NCBI GenBank assembly: GCA_003996215.1
Contig: QJPP01000865.1
Location: forward strand, 620,001-684,000
Origin: Jaltomata sinuosa
Taxonomy: Eukaryota; Streptophyta; Magnoliopsida; Solanales; Solanaceae
DNA length: 64,000 nucleotides
Direction: 5' to 3'
Positions 44,722 to 55,816 of the stretch are shown here, one piece after another; the first letter of the stretch is position 1, and each line of letters starts with the position of its first letter. Below the pieces are notes generated by a model, which was given only the letters and a program-made list of their open reading frames with translations, searched no databases and had not been told where the DNA came from. Both the position numbers and the translations under genes were made by a program.

Positions 44722-46562
44722 ACCCCTCCTCTCTTATTAATCTGAAGGTGGTTTTTTGGGTAGCAAAATCTTGGAGAGTCCTTTTCTCCGATTTTGGGGA
44801 AACGTAGAAAATAAAGGTGAATTCGAAATAAAAGTTATACAATTCTTGGGTATTTTGGTGGTCTGATTTCTCTTTCCATTTGAAAACAAACAAGTTTCAA
44901 GCTTCTGGCTTGTCTAAAAGTCGTCGGAAAAACTCAACTTGTCTTGTCTCAGCTTTGCTTCCCAGAAACAGGTAAACCATCCACCCTCCCTTTCGTTTTT
45001 CTCTTATTTTAGTAGCGTAGTGATTTTAGGATGGTTTTGGCTAGTCTTGTTTGAAATTGTTTGCCTATTACGATGAAGAATGGAAGGTGAAATTCCACCC
45101 CTGGTTTTATTTCCTTGTTGTAAGGCTGTCTGTGTGTAAAATATTATTGACAATTTATTTTCTGGTTGAATATTGTTTTCTAAGTTATCTGCTTAAAAAT
45201 GATGAGTTGAACCTTGCGGAATAATCGAGCTAGGGAGAAGCTTTGAACCCTCAAGTTTGGCTTCTCCCAGGTGCTCTTAAAGACCTGGGGTTCCTCATCT
45301 TTTCCCATTGTTGTTATTGTCTGAACTATTAAAAGATGCACTCTCCTTATTTTCTGTGAGGTTCGATGGCTACAACAGTCATCCAAATAATTGATGACAT
45401 TGTTCTAAGTCATGTGCTCGAACTCCCATGATCTTCAATACCATATGATGTATCAGGGTCGAGTTTCAAAATAATTCATCAATTAAGGAATGACCTTTAG
45501 AATGTGTTTTAAACTCGTCAGTTTTTTTCCTATTTGGTATGCATTATGTTGTTGATAAGCTCCATATTTTAGGTCTATCGATCATTCTTTAAAAGGATGG
45601 CAGTCTAGTTCTTGTTAAGATCTTTTCTTCCCAAAGTTTGATTCTACAAGATTGGTGATTTTACCATTTCGTGACTAATTTGTGACAATGTTTATGTGCT
45701 CTTAAATAGATTTTATTTGGTTCATGGAATTATCAAGAAAAGGTGTTCTTGAACTTGGTTATTCTCATCTGGTTTCCCAAAAGAAGTGTTGGGTATAGGG
45801 CATCACTATCCCTGTTTTTCCCATGTAACAACTTGTTAGGACGTAGCTAGGTGTAGCTAAATCTTATGAATGTAGTCATCATTGGCTATTGTACATTTCT
45901 GGATAACAAAGCTAGTATGTTAGGTTTGGATTCTGTTTGCTAAAAAGAAGTATAGAAAGTGTTTGTCCAGCTTTTGTTTACGCTAAAATCAGTGGTCCAG
46001 TAGTTATCCTCAAAGTCCTACAACAAGATATAGGTTGTATTCTTCTTTCCTGAATCCTTTTGATTGAACCAAAATGTATGAATTGATCTTTGAGTAAAAG
46101 ACTTTTCAATAGCTAAACGTTGATTATACGCATCAGTGTGTCTTATCCATATGGGCTTAAAATTAATCCTTTGAGAGATCCACGCATCCTATTTAGTGAA
46201 AACTTGTCTCGAGGTTATAATTTCTTTAAACAATCTACTATGTCAATTTATAATTAGAAAGATATAACTAGTTGGCAATATGCCATTGTTTCTTACTATA
46301 AGTCTATAGATTGGCTACCTTCGAAAATGTACAAACTGTTGTATCATGTACAAGCTCTTCTCATAATTTACCTTGTGGTTACCTTTTCTTCCTTATGTTT
46401 TCATGGATTTAATGTTTCCTTGTGCTAATACTAATCTTTTACTTTTCGTTTTTATGCATGAACACCCCTTTGAGTCTCCTTGGACTCTTACTCCTACATC
46501 TTCGTTGGGGCTAGGCCCCATTTTTCTCGAGTCAAAACCCAGGCCAAGTCCATAGAATGGAC

Positions 46563-46765
46563 TGATATGCAAAGAAACAGGTTGGTATACACTCATATAC
46601 ACCAGTATACAAATGATATACAGTAGTGTACGGGTCCAGGAAGCTGGTATACAGGAGCCAACAAGGAAAAAATAGAAAAAGGAAGCCGGTATACAATTTT
46701 GGGAGCGGAAAATATGAAGTATACAGCTGATATACAAAGGCATATACAGCTGATATACAAGACAG
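46563..46765 (+). repeat. Irregular TATACA-rich repeat in element E
   Basis: About a dozen scattered units of (G)ATATACA, GTATACA or GTATACAG type, including two close copies of TATACAGCTGATATACAA near 46,718-46,760. Spacing is irregular, so this is a degenerate short repeat, not a true satellite. Confidence 0.6.
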
Positions 46766-46903
46766 AAAATGGACCAAGTCCATTAAATTTCAAAGTCCAG
46801 AATTGGACAAGTGCTTAATAATGGTCCTGAAAGCCCAATTACTCTACTCTCCTCTTATTTATTTGTACTCAATTTAGTTTTGATTATTTGTATTAATTCT
46901 AAA

Positions 46904-49900
46904 TGTGATGACCCTTCTGGTCATCTTCACGTTTATGTATTTATTGCACTGTTAGAGCCTTCCTGTAGCAGCCCCAAGTCATTTATGGCTTGCTGGGACC
47001 TGTATTTTGGTGCCCTGGTCGTTCGTTTGGCCGTTTCCCTATTTTAAAGCTTAAACTTAGAATATCATTGACTTTAGTCAACATTCTTAGCTAACGTGCT
47101 CGGAATTAAATTCTGACAGTTCTGTTAACTCTGGACCGTTGAGTTTGGTCTAGTTAGACCTTTAGTTGAGGCCTAAGAACTTCAGGTGTGGGTTTTGTGT
47201 TATCTTCTCAATTTTCAGGCCATTTGGAGTTGAAAGTGTAAGTTCAGGTGACTTTCGATGATCAGTGTGTCAGATTCAAAATCCGACGATTCCATCAGCT
47301 CCGGAATGTTGAGTTTTGGCTAGAAAGATGGTTGGTTTGGGTTTTTGAGTGAGCCGGACTCATCTCGAGCCTTTGAGTTCCTTTTCATTAGTGTTGACTT
47401 GGGTAAACATTTCTCCGAAATGACCTCGTATGGAAGTTCCGTTGAGTTTGAAATATCGTTTCCACTCTATTAGCATTATTGGTTTTTGAATATCGGGTTC
47501 TAATTGTGCCCGAAATGCCCCGGAGAGTTTTCAAAAATTGCAGAAAAATAGTTGCAGGCCAGCCTTCAGCGCCAACGGCGCCCAGGCAGCGCGATCACGC
47601 TGGCCTATGGTAGGCCTTCAGCGCCGATGGCACTGGCCATTTTCCAACAACTATAAATAGTTGAGTGTTCAATTTTCCAACCTTTTTAACTTTATTTTCT
47701 CAACTCCAACTTCAAAAATACTCTCCCAAATTGCTCTTGATCAGTTCTAAACCTTGGGGAATTGGTTGTTCATCACCAATCCGTGCTCCTTCGTATCTTG
47801 GTAAGTCATCTTCCCCAAGTTGCTTCATTTTGGTTTTTTCAAATTCCACCAGTGTTGATACCTTCTAAAGATTGAAATTTCCTTGTGGATTCTGCCCCTA
47901 TAGCTCTTGCATGTTTGTGGGTACGAAGAATTATCTGTCTTGGGCTGATTTCCCGTCCTTTTGGTAAGTAATTCTCGCTCAATTTCCGTTTCTAAGTTAC
48001 TAAATTCCATCTTTAAACACAAAGTTGAGCGGGCTGTTTTGGCTCCTTCTCTTGGCCAATTGTGCTCAAATTTGGAGTATGCCTTCTTGGCATCGTTGAG
48101 GTTGTCGTGGTTCTTTTCATTTTTTGGTTTTAGGTGTGGGCCCCGCGAGGTCACTTTTGACCCAGAATTTGACTCGGCTACAATTGTAGCAATATGGGCA
48201 TCGTTAGACTCGTTTTAACATTTTATTTATGTTTATGATAGTTTGATTGTCATTCGGGATGTCTTGGAGTGGTTTGGTCTTGGATGTTGTTATTTGGGAA
48301 GCTTGTCGTCAGACGACATGTAGGTTACGATCTAAAATCCTAGACATAGCATATATCGGGTAAAATTGTACTAGTTGGCATCCTTGGGTTGGGTTATTAG
48401 GTTGGTACCACAGACCTTGACCGCTCTTCCATGATCCGTCCCATTTCTTTCCTCCATTGTGTGTAGTACTCTTATTACTTGATATTATTACCCTTGTGGT
48501 CCTATGAAGCCTTGTTGACTCTGGAACATAGACGGTGGGTTCATTGGGAATGTCCGCGAGCCCCGAACATAGAATTATCCTTCTAGGCTGGTTATGCTTG
48601 CTGTGTAGTTTGGGGAGCCTGTGAAGGGCCGATAGGTTGTTATGAGCTGCCAGGTGGATATTGTGTGATGATCATACCATTTCCATGCATATAAAGATAT
48701 TTTCCCACATCTTACTACGGTTTTGGCTTCGGGACTACTGGACTATTTTTCTTAAACATGCATGGCCCCGGGGGTTCGTTTTTGATGAAATTAGATTTGG
48801 AAATGATTGACTTGGGGTAAAGAAGGTCAAAATATGCTTTTACTACTATTGCTAGACTCGACCAGGTCGGAGTGCTAGTAGAATTTTCTTTCTGATTTGA
48901 AATGACTTTAGGCTCGGCCGGGTCTAGCATCTGAGATATTTTACTATTGTTTTAGACCCGATTATGCATGGGCACCCTTGGAGGGGTTTTGAGACATCTT
49001 TTCACTGCTTTAATCCTAGACAGCGTCTAGGGATACATATTTGAGACTTAGCCACTGGTTTGAACCCGAACTCGATTCTGGAGGACACATTTTGATTCTG
49101 AGTTATAGTATGGGGTCCGGGATCTCCATGGACCTTGCTGCTACGGGCCTGAGGCTTTGGGCTGCGTGTGATGAGGGGAAGGGTATATGGTGGAGCAGAG
49201 GTATACAGGCTATATTCTTCCATGGAACCTGTCTGCTGGGCCCGATCCGCACCAGTTGAGGTACATACAGAGGTTCTATTCGACCCTGAGGTTATCATGC
49301 ATCATATCATTCATTGTTTAAGGTTCCACCCTTGTTTACTGTTTGTTGATTTTACGCTCCGATAGTATGGGATGTCAGAGGGTTTGTTTTCACTTAATTG
49401 CGTTCCTCGGTTGTATGGGCGGCCGGGGGACTGTAGGTAGACTCTCTTTACTTTATTATGTATTTGTTCTCTATTATGGTTATAAGTGTGGAGTTGGACT
49501 CCGCTAGGCTGTTACTTTTAGATTTGAGATTGGTATGTTTTGGTTGGTTATTAGTTCCTGTTTTCCGAGCATGCCAACCTTTATTCTTCTATCCCACTCT
49601 TTATACTTAAGGTTACCGATATATCGTCCATTTTTAGATTTTATGCTTATATATATTGTTTTTGCGAGGATCCTAGGTGCATCGTTCTTACTTTCACCTG
49701 TGCCTGTTGTGTGTATATATCTTACTTGATAGCATTGTATATTGCTTTCTGTTGTTTTCCCTCTGGGCTAGTTCTTGTATACCTTTTCATTGATTTATGT
49801 GACTGTTTACTTCTATTCTGTCTGCTATTGCTCTTTTACCTTATATGTGCCCAGTCGGCCTATAATACCTACTGGGTACCTTATGCTTCGCATTTGGTGC

Positions 49901-50359
49901 TCACCCTACCCTCTGTATCTTCTGGTGCAGATCCTAGTGTAGGCCATCGCTTTTAGAGCGCCAGAGACTCGTGCGGGGTGCTGTTTTTGGATCATCTAGG
50001 CTAAGGGTGATCTCTTGGCGCTCAGAGCTTGACTTTAGTTTATCCTTGATGTATTTTGTACTCTTATAGTTTCAGAGACATTATGTATATATTACATTTG
50101 GACCTTTGTACTCCTGATGTAGTTTTGATCTTATATGCTATGATACCAGGTCTTTTGGGTTGGTTTATCTTCCGCTTGTATTCATATTACTCCTGTTATC
50201 CAGTTTATTCATCTTATTCCTTTTCTTCCGCTTATTCATTTGTTCTTCCGCTTAAACTGTTAGAAGGTAGCCTATTACTAATCGTTCTGGGCTACAGGGA
50301 TTGTTTCACCTACTGAGGGGTTGTAGGTGCCATCATGACCGAGAAATCGGGTTGTGATA
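46904..50359 (+). repeat. Element A 5' LTR, 3456 bp
   Basis: It begins TGTGATGACCCTTCTGG and ends GGGTTGTGATA, where relatives end GTGACA, followed by a PBS. It is a full-length LTR homologous throughout to the B LTRs. It includes CG-rich phrases near 47,570-47,640 (GCGCCAACGGCGCC) and the TTATTTATG stretch at 48,217 used in element H. Confidence 0.85.
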
Positions 50360-50362
50360 GCT

Positions 50363-50374
50363 TGATATCAGAGC
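50363..50374 (+). promoter_or_regulatory. Primer binding site of element A
   Basis: TGATATCAGAGC, one mismatch (G to A) to the usual TGGTATCAGAGC, 3 bases after the LTR. Confidence 0.8.
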
Positions 50375-50570
50375 TCTAGGTTCACCAGTGTCATTGGTAT
50401 AGGAGCCAATGTCTAGTAGAGTCATGCGGATTAGGGCAGAGATGTTCATACTCAATCTTCGGGAGGCTATAGTTACATATTAGGACAATGGACCTTTCTT
50501 GTTTCTCTTTCGTGCGTAGTATCCTCAAAAGTTTCTGGAAATTTCACCTATTCTGGTTTACTCTTCCATA

Positions 50571-50848
50571 AATTGTTCATACGAGATCTTCAACTTCTGG
50601 AAGATGAGAGCCTCCTGCCCCTGAACCTCCGACTCCCAGCTAGGGGTCGGGGTGGTCGCAAGGGTAGAGGTAGGGGTCGAGGATGCCCCAGAGCAGCGGC
50701 ACCTGCTAGAGCTGCTAGAGTTGAGGTAGAGCCAGAGTATGACTACGAGCCAGAGTTAGATCTAGAGCCACAACATGTGGACCCGGGGGAAGCCCAGGTA
50801 CCACCAGCTCCAGTACCAGCTCCAGCATCAGTTTCTGTGGCAGCTTCA
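50571..50848 (+). pseudogene. Element A gag N-terminus, interrupted by element B
   Basis: Homologous to 3425-3700 of H, but the ATG has become ATT at about 50,572. The Gly/Arg-rich run GRKGRGRGRG and the acidic YDYEPELDLEPQ stretch are kept, with frameshifts between them. The coding text stops at 50,848, where B's LTR begins, and resumes at 62,529. Confidence 0.85.
50844..50848. repeat. Target site duplication of element B, left copy (CTTCA)
   Basis: CTTCA precedes B; TTTCA follows it at 62,529-62,533. One mismatch in five. Confidence 0.75.
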
Positions 50849-53800
50849 TGTCGCGACCCAATTTCTCGATCATGATGGCACCTACAACCCCCGGTAGGTG
50901 AACCAATCCCCGTAGCCCAGAACGGTTAGCAATGGGCTACTATCTAGCAAATAAGGGAACAAGACGAATAGAACAGATAAAAGGACTATAAATATATAAT
51001 AATATGCGAAAACTAAACCAAACCCCAAGACCTTGTATCATAGTATAGAGCCCAAACTACTTACATGGAGTGCAAATAATCAAAAATAATATATACAGAT
51101 GTCTCTGAATGGTAATAGAGTACATGAAGCAAAAGATAAACTAAAGCTAAGCTCCGATCGCCAAGAGCTCACCCTCAGTCTAAAGTAGTCCCCAACATAT
51201 TTCCAAGCACGAATCACAACGATCTAACGGCGATGGCCCACGCTAGGATCTGCACCCAAAGATGCAGGGGGTAGGGGTGAGCACCAAATGCGAAGCATAA
51301 GGTACCCAGTAGGTATCATAGGCCGACTGGGAACATATAAGATAAAAGCGTAGTAATAGACAGAATAGAAGCAAGCAGTCACAGAAATCAACAATAGGTA
51401 CACACGAACTAGCCCAGAGGGAAATCAACAGAACCACATTTGAGGCTAGTAAGTAGAATATACACACCATAGGCACAGGTGAAAGTAAGAAATAACGCAC
51501 CTGGGGTCCTTGCAATAACAATGTATATAAAATAAGTTTACGAAATGGACGGTATACCGGTAACCTCAAGTGTAAGAAGAAGAGAGAAAGAGTAATGATA
51601 GGCATGCTCAGAGACATGGATCAAACTCAACTAATCATATCAATCTCAAATCCAGAAACTAACAGTCTAGTAGTAACCAATTTCATACTTAACCGTAACA
51701 GGGAACAATGCTGTAAGTAAATAGCAAAAAGTCTACCTACAGTCCCCCGGTCGCCCATACAATCGAGGAACACAAACAAGTGAAAACTTACCCTCCGGCA
51801 TCCCATACTACCGTAGCGTGCAATCAGCAAACAACAAACAAGGGTGGAGCCTCAAATAATGAATGATATGATGCATGAAGGTCTCAAGTGAAATGGTGTC
51901 TCTGTATGTACATCCTCCAGTGCCGACCCAGCCCAGCAGGTAGGCTCCATGGAAGGACACTGCCCGTATACCTCTACTCCATCGTATACCACTCCTCCGG
52001 CACACGCATCCCGAAGCCCCTGGCCCAGATGGCAAGGTCCATGGAGGTCCCATACCCCATACTAAAACTCAGTATAAAACATGTCATCCGGAAACAAGTC
52101 CGGTATCAAGATAGAGGCCCAGTCTCGGATATGCATGCCCAGACCCTATCCAGGACTAAAGTAGTAGGAAAATATCTCAAAAAAAAACCCCTCCAAGGGT
52201 GCCCAGGCATATCCGGGTCTAAACAGTAGAAAGTCATCTCAGGTGCTCGGTCCGACCGAGGCTAAAAATCATCTCAAGTAACAAGAAAACTCAACTAGCA
52301 CTCCGGCCCTGCCGAGTCTAGCATTAATCGTAAAACTGATGATTTAAAACATAATTTACTTTCTTTTACCAAGAATACTCACAAGTCAAATCAAACCATT
52401 TCCAAATTATTTCCATTAGAAACGGGCCCCCGGGGCCATGCAAGGTTTAGAAAATAGTGCCAGTAGGCCCGAAGCCAAAACCATAGTAAAACATGGATAA
52501 AATATCTTTATATGCATGGAAATGGTATGATCACACACAATAGCTGCCCAGCAGCTCACAATCAACCTATCGACCCTGCACAAGCCCACAGCTACTCAGC
52601 AAGCATAACCAGCCTAGAAGGATAATTCTATGCCCGGGACTCGCGGACATTCCCAAAATCCCACCTTTTATGTTCCAGAGTCAACAAGGCCTCTCAGGAC
52701 CACAAGGGTAAATAAAATATATCGGCAAATACTACAAGCAACGGAGGAACAAAAGTAGGCGGACATGAATAAAGCGGTCGAGGTCTGTGGTACCAACCTA
52801 ATAAACCAACCCAAGGATACCCATTAATACAATTTTATTCTATATATGCGGAGTCTAGGGAAAATAAACCGTAACCTACCTGTCGTCCGATGACAAGCTG
52901 CTAGAACGATGATGTCCACGCTCGAACCGCTCCAAGAAACTTCGAAACAAAATTAAACTTGAACTCGGGCTTGAATAATTTGACGTAGATAATTAACTTC
53001 CCTTTTTATTCAACGTGCAGATATGCACCTCTATGCCTAATATCTATATATCGTACAGATATGTGGAGCAAAAGGAAATGAATGCTTGCTGAAGTTTATC
53101 CTCGTTAATGACATTTCTAAGGTTAAGAACAATTGCTAGTAGTGCTGCCAGTTCCAAATGCCACCACTCACTATTAGTGCTTGCTGGCCACTCCCTCCAC
53201 CTAGACGTGGAGTGGAGGTGGCAATTACAAGGCTACCAAATAATATTTTTATCCCGTTATTTATATACTCGGGTATTGCGTAAGTTCGTGGTATAATAAA
53301 TATAATTTTTGAATATACCATAATCATTAGAAAATTATTTTGAATAAAACCTACTATATTATAATAATAAATTTCAACATCACTAAATTTACTATCTCCG
53401 TTAAAATATTACAATGTATAAAAACCTTATAAAATAAATACATATACAATTATATCATATCAAAAATGTTTTCCATAAACCTTTAAAATATTTTGAAAAG
53501 GTAATAATACTATAATTTTCTACCACATTCGACTTTTAAATAAAATATTTCCAAATACATGCGATGTTAATAAAATTCTTAAATTTAAGTTTGCAACTCA
53601 CCGTCGCACGATTTAGATACTAAAGAACTCTCTTGGAACCCTCCCTTATGTTTTCTCACTGTTTCGTAACTGAAATGGCGTTTTAAAACGTGAAGTTGAG
53701 GCTTAAATCGAGTTTAACCCGACCCGGTTCGCGACCCGGTTCGCAACCCATTTTCTGCCAGACAGTCCGCGGTAAAACAGTCATAACTCTTTACTCCGAG

Positions 53801-54119
53801 ATCAGTTGGACGTGAGGTTTTGTGCGTAGGAAACTAGACTCGTAGACCTTCGATTTTGTATATCGGGGAACTTCTAACTCTTTATATATTTTAGAGAAAA
53901 GTTCCGAGACATTTTACCCAAAGTTCAGGAAATTTATTAAAGAACTTACGATAACTTTTGTCGATTTGCTTGACTTCAAAACTTATAATGCGACCAAACA
54001 AATGGGCCCGACACCGAAATACCGGTCCTGACGAGCCTTAAGTGGCTTGGGTCTGCTACAACAAGCTCTAACGGTTCAAGGAAAATGTATACGTGGAAAT
54101 AACCGGAAGGGTCATTACA
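50849..54119 (-). repeat. Element B 3' LTR (minus)
   Basis: Plus-strand ends are TGTCGCGACCC and GGTCATTACA. It contains an AT-rich block (53,230-53,600) and a small hairpin around CTCCACCTAGACGTGGAG near 53,198. Confidence 0.93.
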
Positions 54120-54131
54120 TCATCCACTACT
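54120..54131 (-). promoter_or_regulatory. Polypurine-type tract of element B
   Basis: The minus strand reads AGTAGTGGATGA directly before the 3' LTR and is identical in G and in the right arm copy. It is purine-rich but not a perfect run. Confidence 0.65.
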
Positions 54132-54180
54132 AAAAAGGACTTTCGTCCTCGAAAGTCAAGGTCAAGGGGGTACCTGAAGG

Positions 54181-54609
54181 CTAAAATAGCTGCGGATATT
54201 GGGCCCGCATATCTCTCTCGGTCTCCCAGGTAGCCTCCTCGACTAGACGGTGCTTCCACTGAACCTTAACAACCGGGATCTCTCGAGACCTCAATATCCT
54301 GACATCCCTGGCCAAAATAGTTGTCGGCTCCTCAACAAAGGCTAAACCCTCATCCAACTGAACTGAATCCCACTGCAACACATGAGACTCATCTGGGACA
54401 TACCGACGCAACATCAAAACATGAAATACAAGATGTATAGCTGAAAACATCGGAGGTAAGGCTAACGGATAGGCAACGCTACCAACCCTCTGCAGAATCT
54501 GAAACGGCCCAATGTACCTGGGGCTAAGCTTGCCCCGCCTACGAAATCTCATCACGCCCTTCATGGGCGATACACGGAGAAACACCAAGTCACCGACACT
54601 AAACTCCAA
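54181..54609 (-). pseudogene. Element B integrase C-terminus with chromodomain-like tail
   Basis: Open frame of 142 residues: VGDLVFLRVSPMKGVMRF, the GPY/F-like module GKLSPRYIGPFQILQRVG, then the chromo-like tail with ILARDVRILRSREIPVVKVQW and EEATWETERDMRAQYPQLF. The end at 54,181 is the natural stop, about 60 bp before the LTR. The part is separated from the rest of integrase by a stop near 54,637. Confidence 0.88.
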
Positions 54610-54636
54610 GGCACGAAGCCTACGATCAGCATAACT

Positions 54637-55816
54637 CTACTGCCTGCTCTGAGCTGCCCGAAGTCTGTACTGAATCACTCGGACTCGGTCTAAGGAATCT
54701 CGAAGCAAATCTGTGCTCTGTGGCCCAGCACTAAAACCATCAAACCAACCTACCAGTGATCTGCAACGCCTGCCATACAAAGCCTCAAAAGGTGCCATGC
54801 CGATACTCGAATGGAAGCTGTTATTATAAGCAAACTCTGCCAAGGGAAACAAACTGATCCCAAGAACCTCCAAAGTCAAGAACACAGGCCCGAAGCATGT
54901 CCTCCAAAATCTGAATGGTCCTCTCGGACTGGCCATCTGTCTGAGGGTGGAAAGCGGTACTAAGATGAACCTCTGTACCCAAATCTCGCTGAATAGCCCT
55001 CTAAAACTGAGATGTAAACTGAGTGTCGCGGTCTGAAATGATAGAAGCTGGGACCCCGTGCAACCGAACAATCTCACAAAGATAGATCTGGGCTAACCTC
55101 TCTGCGCCATAAGAGGTCTGAACCGGCAAGAAATGTGCTGACTTAGTCAGCCTATAAATAATCACCCATATGGAATCAAACCCATGAGAAGTACGAGGCA
55201 AACCAACAACGAAGTCCATAGTAATCCCTTCCCACTTCCACTCAGGAATGGGAAGTCGCTGCATCAAACCACCAGGTCTCATGTGCTCGAACTTAACCTG
55301 CTGGCAGTTCAAGCACCGAGATACGAACTCTGCTATATCCTGCTTCATACCACTCCACCAGTAAAGCTTTCTCAAGTCTCTATACATCTTTGCTGTGCCA
55401 GGTTGAATGGAGTATCTAGAACAATGTGCCTCATGAAGCATCAACTGAATCAAATCACTAATCCTCGGAACACAAAGGCGACTATCAAACCTCAGAACCC
55501 TATCTGAATCTAGAGTAGCCCGACTGGTCTCACCCTGAGCAACCCGATCACGAAGGTCACACAACTGCTGATCCTCAAACTGACGGCTCTGAATCTGATC
55601 AATCAAAGTAGAACGAACCTCAACACTGGCGAGAACTCTGCTAGGATCCGACAAGTTAAGCCTAACCAAACGGTTAGCCAAGGACTGGATGTCCCAGGCC
55701 AACGGTCGCTCTGAAACTGAAAGAGAAGCTAGGCTACCCATACTTACTGCCCTCCGACTCAAGGCATCCGCTACCCACGTTTGCCTTGCCCGGATGATAC
55801 AGAATAGTGAAGTCAT
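54637..55816 (-). pseudogene. Element B integrase N-terminal and catalytic domains (frameshifted)
   Basis: The 55,816-55,001 frame carries the linker, the zinc domain (HEAHCSRYSIQPGTAK ... CLNCQQ, where the second His of the family is Gln) and core motifs MDFVVGLPR and IISDRDTQFTSQF. A TAG follows at 55,001-55,003 where relatives have Trp. The same frame then carries the DGQSERTIQ motif with the catalytic Glu, before a frameshift moves AEFAYNNSFHSS into the 55,077-54,637 frame. Confidence 0.88.

Larger units (their letters stand above)
43603..46903 (+). mobile_element. Element E: probable LTR (plus) of another element, interrupted by A
   Basis: It begins TGTTGACACCCAATTTTTAC, an LTR-like 5' end, exactly at a break in D's LTR. 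It has a plausible TATA box at 44,715-44,721 and no coding domain. It ends at 46,903, where A's LTR starts. No second copy is in the window, so LTR status rests on the terminus, the promoter-like layout and the insertion context. Short frames at 44,109-44,390 and 46,393-46,793 lack any family signature. Confidence 0.5.

Noticed and set aside
46393..46793. Overlapping minus-strand frames of 66-116 residues
   Set aside because: They read through the TATACA-rich repeat of element E, giving Tyr/Ile/Cys-rich text without any family signature.
47560..47650. GC-rich block in the A LTR as a possible CpG island or gene promoter
   Set aside because: It is under 100 bp, lies mid-LTR, and is made of repeated GCGCC-type phrases without a following coding frame.
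53190..53220. Hairpin CTCCACCTAGACGTGGAG in the B LTR as a possible MITE or terminator
   Set aside because: The stem is short, no terminal inverted repeats or target duplication are visible, and the copy at about 61,600 differs in the loop and stem, so there is no sign of maintained function.
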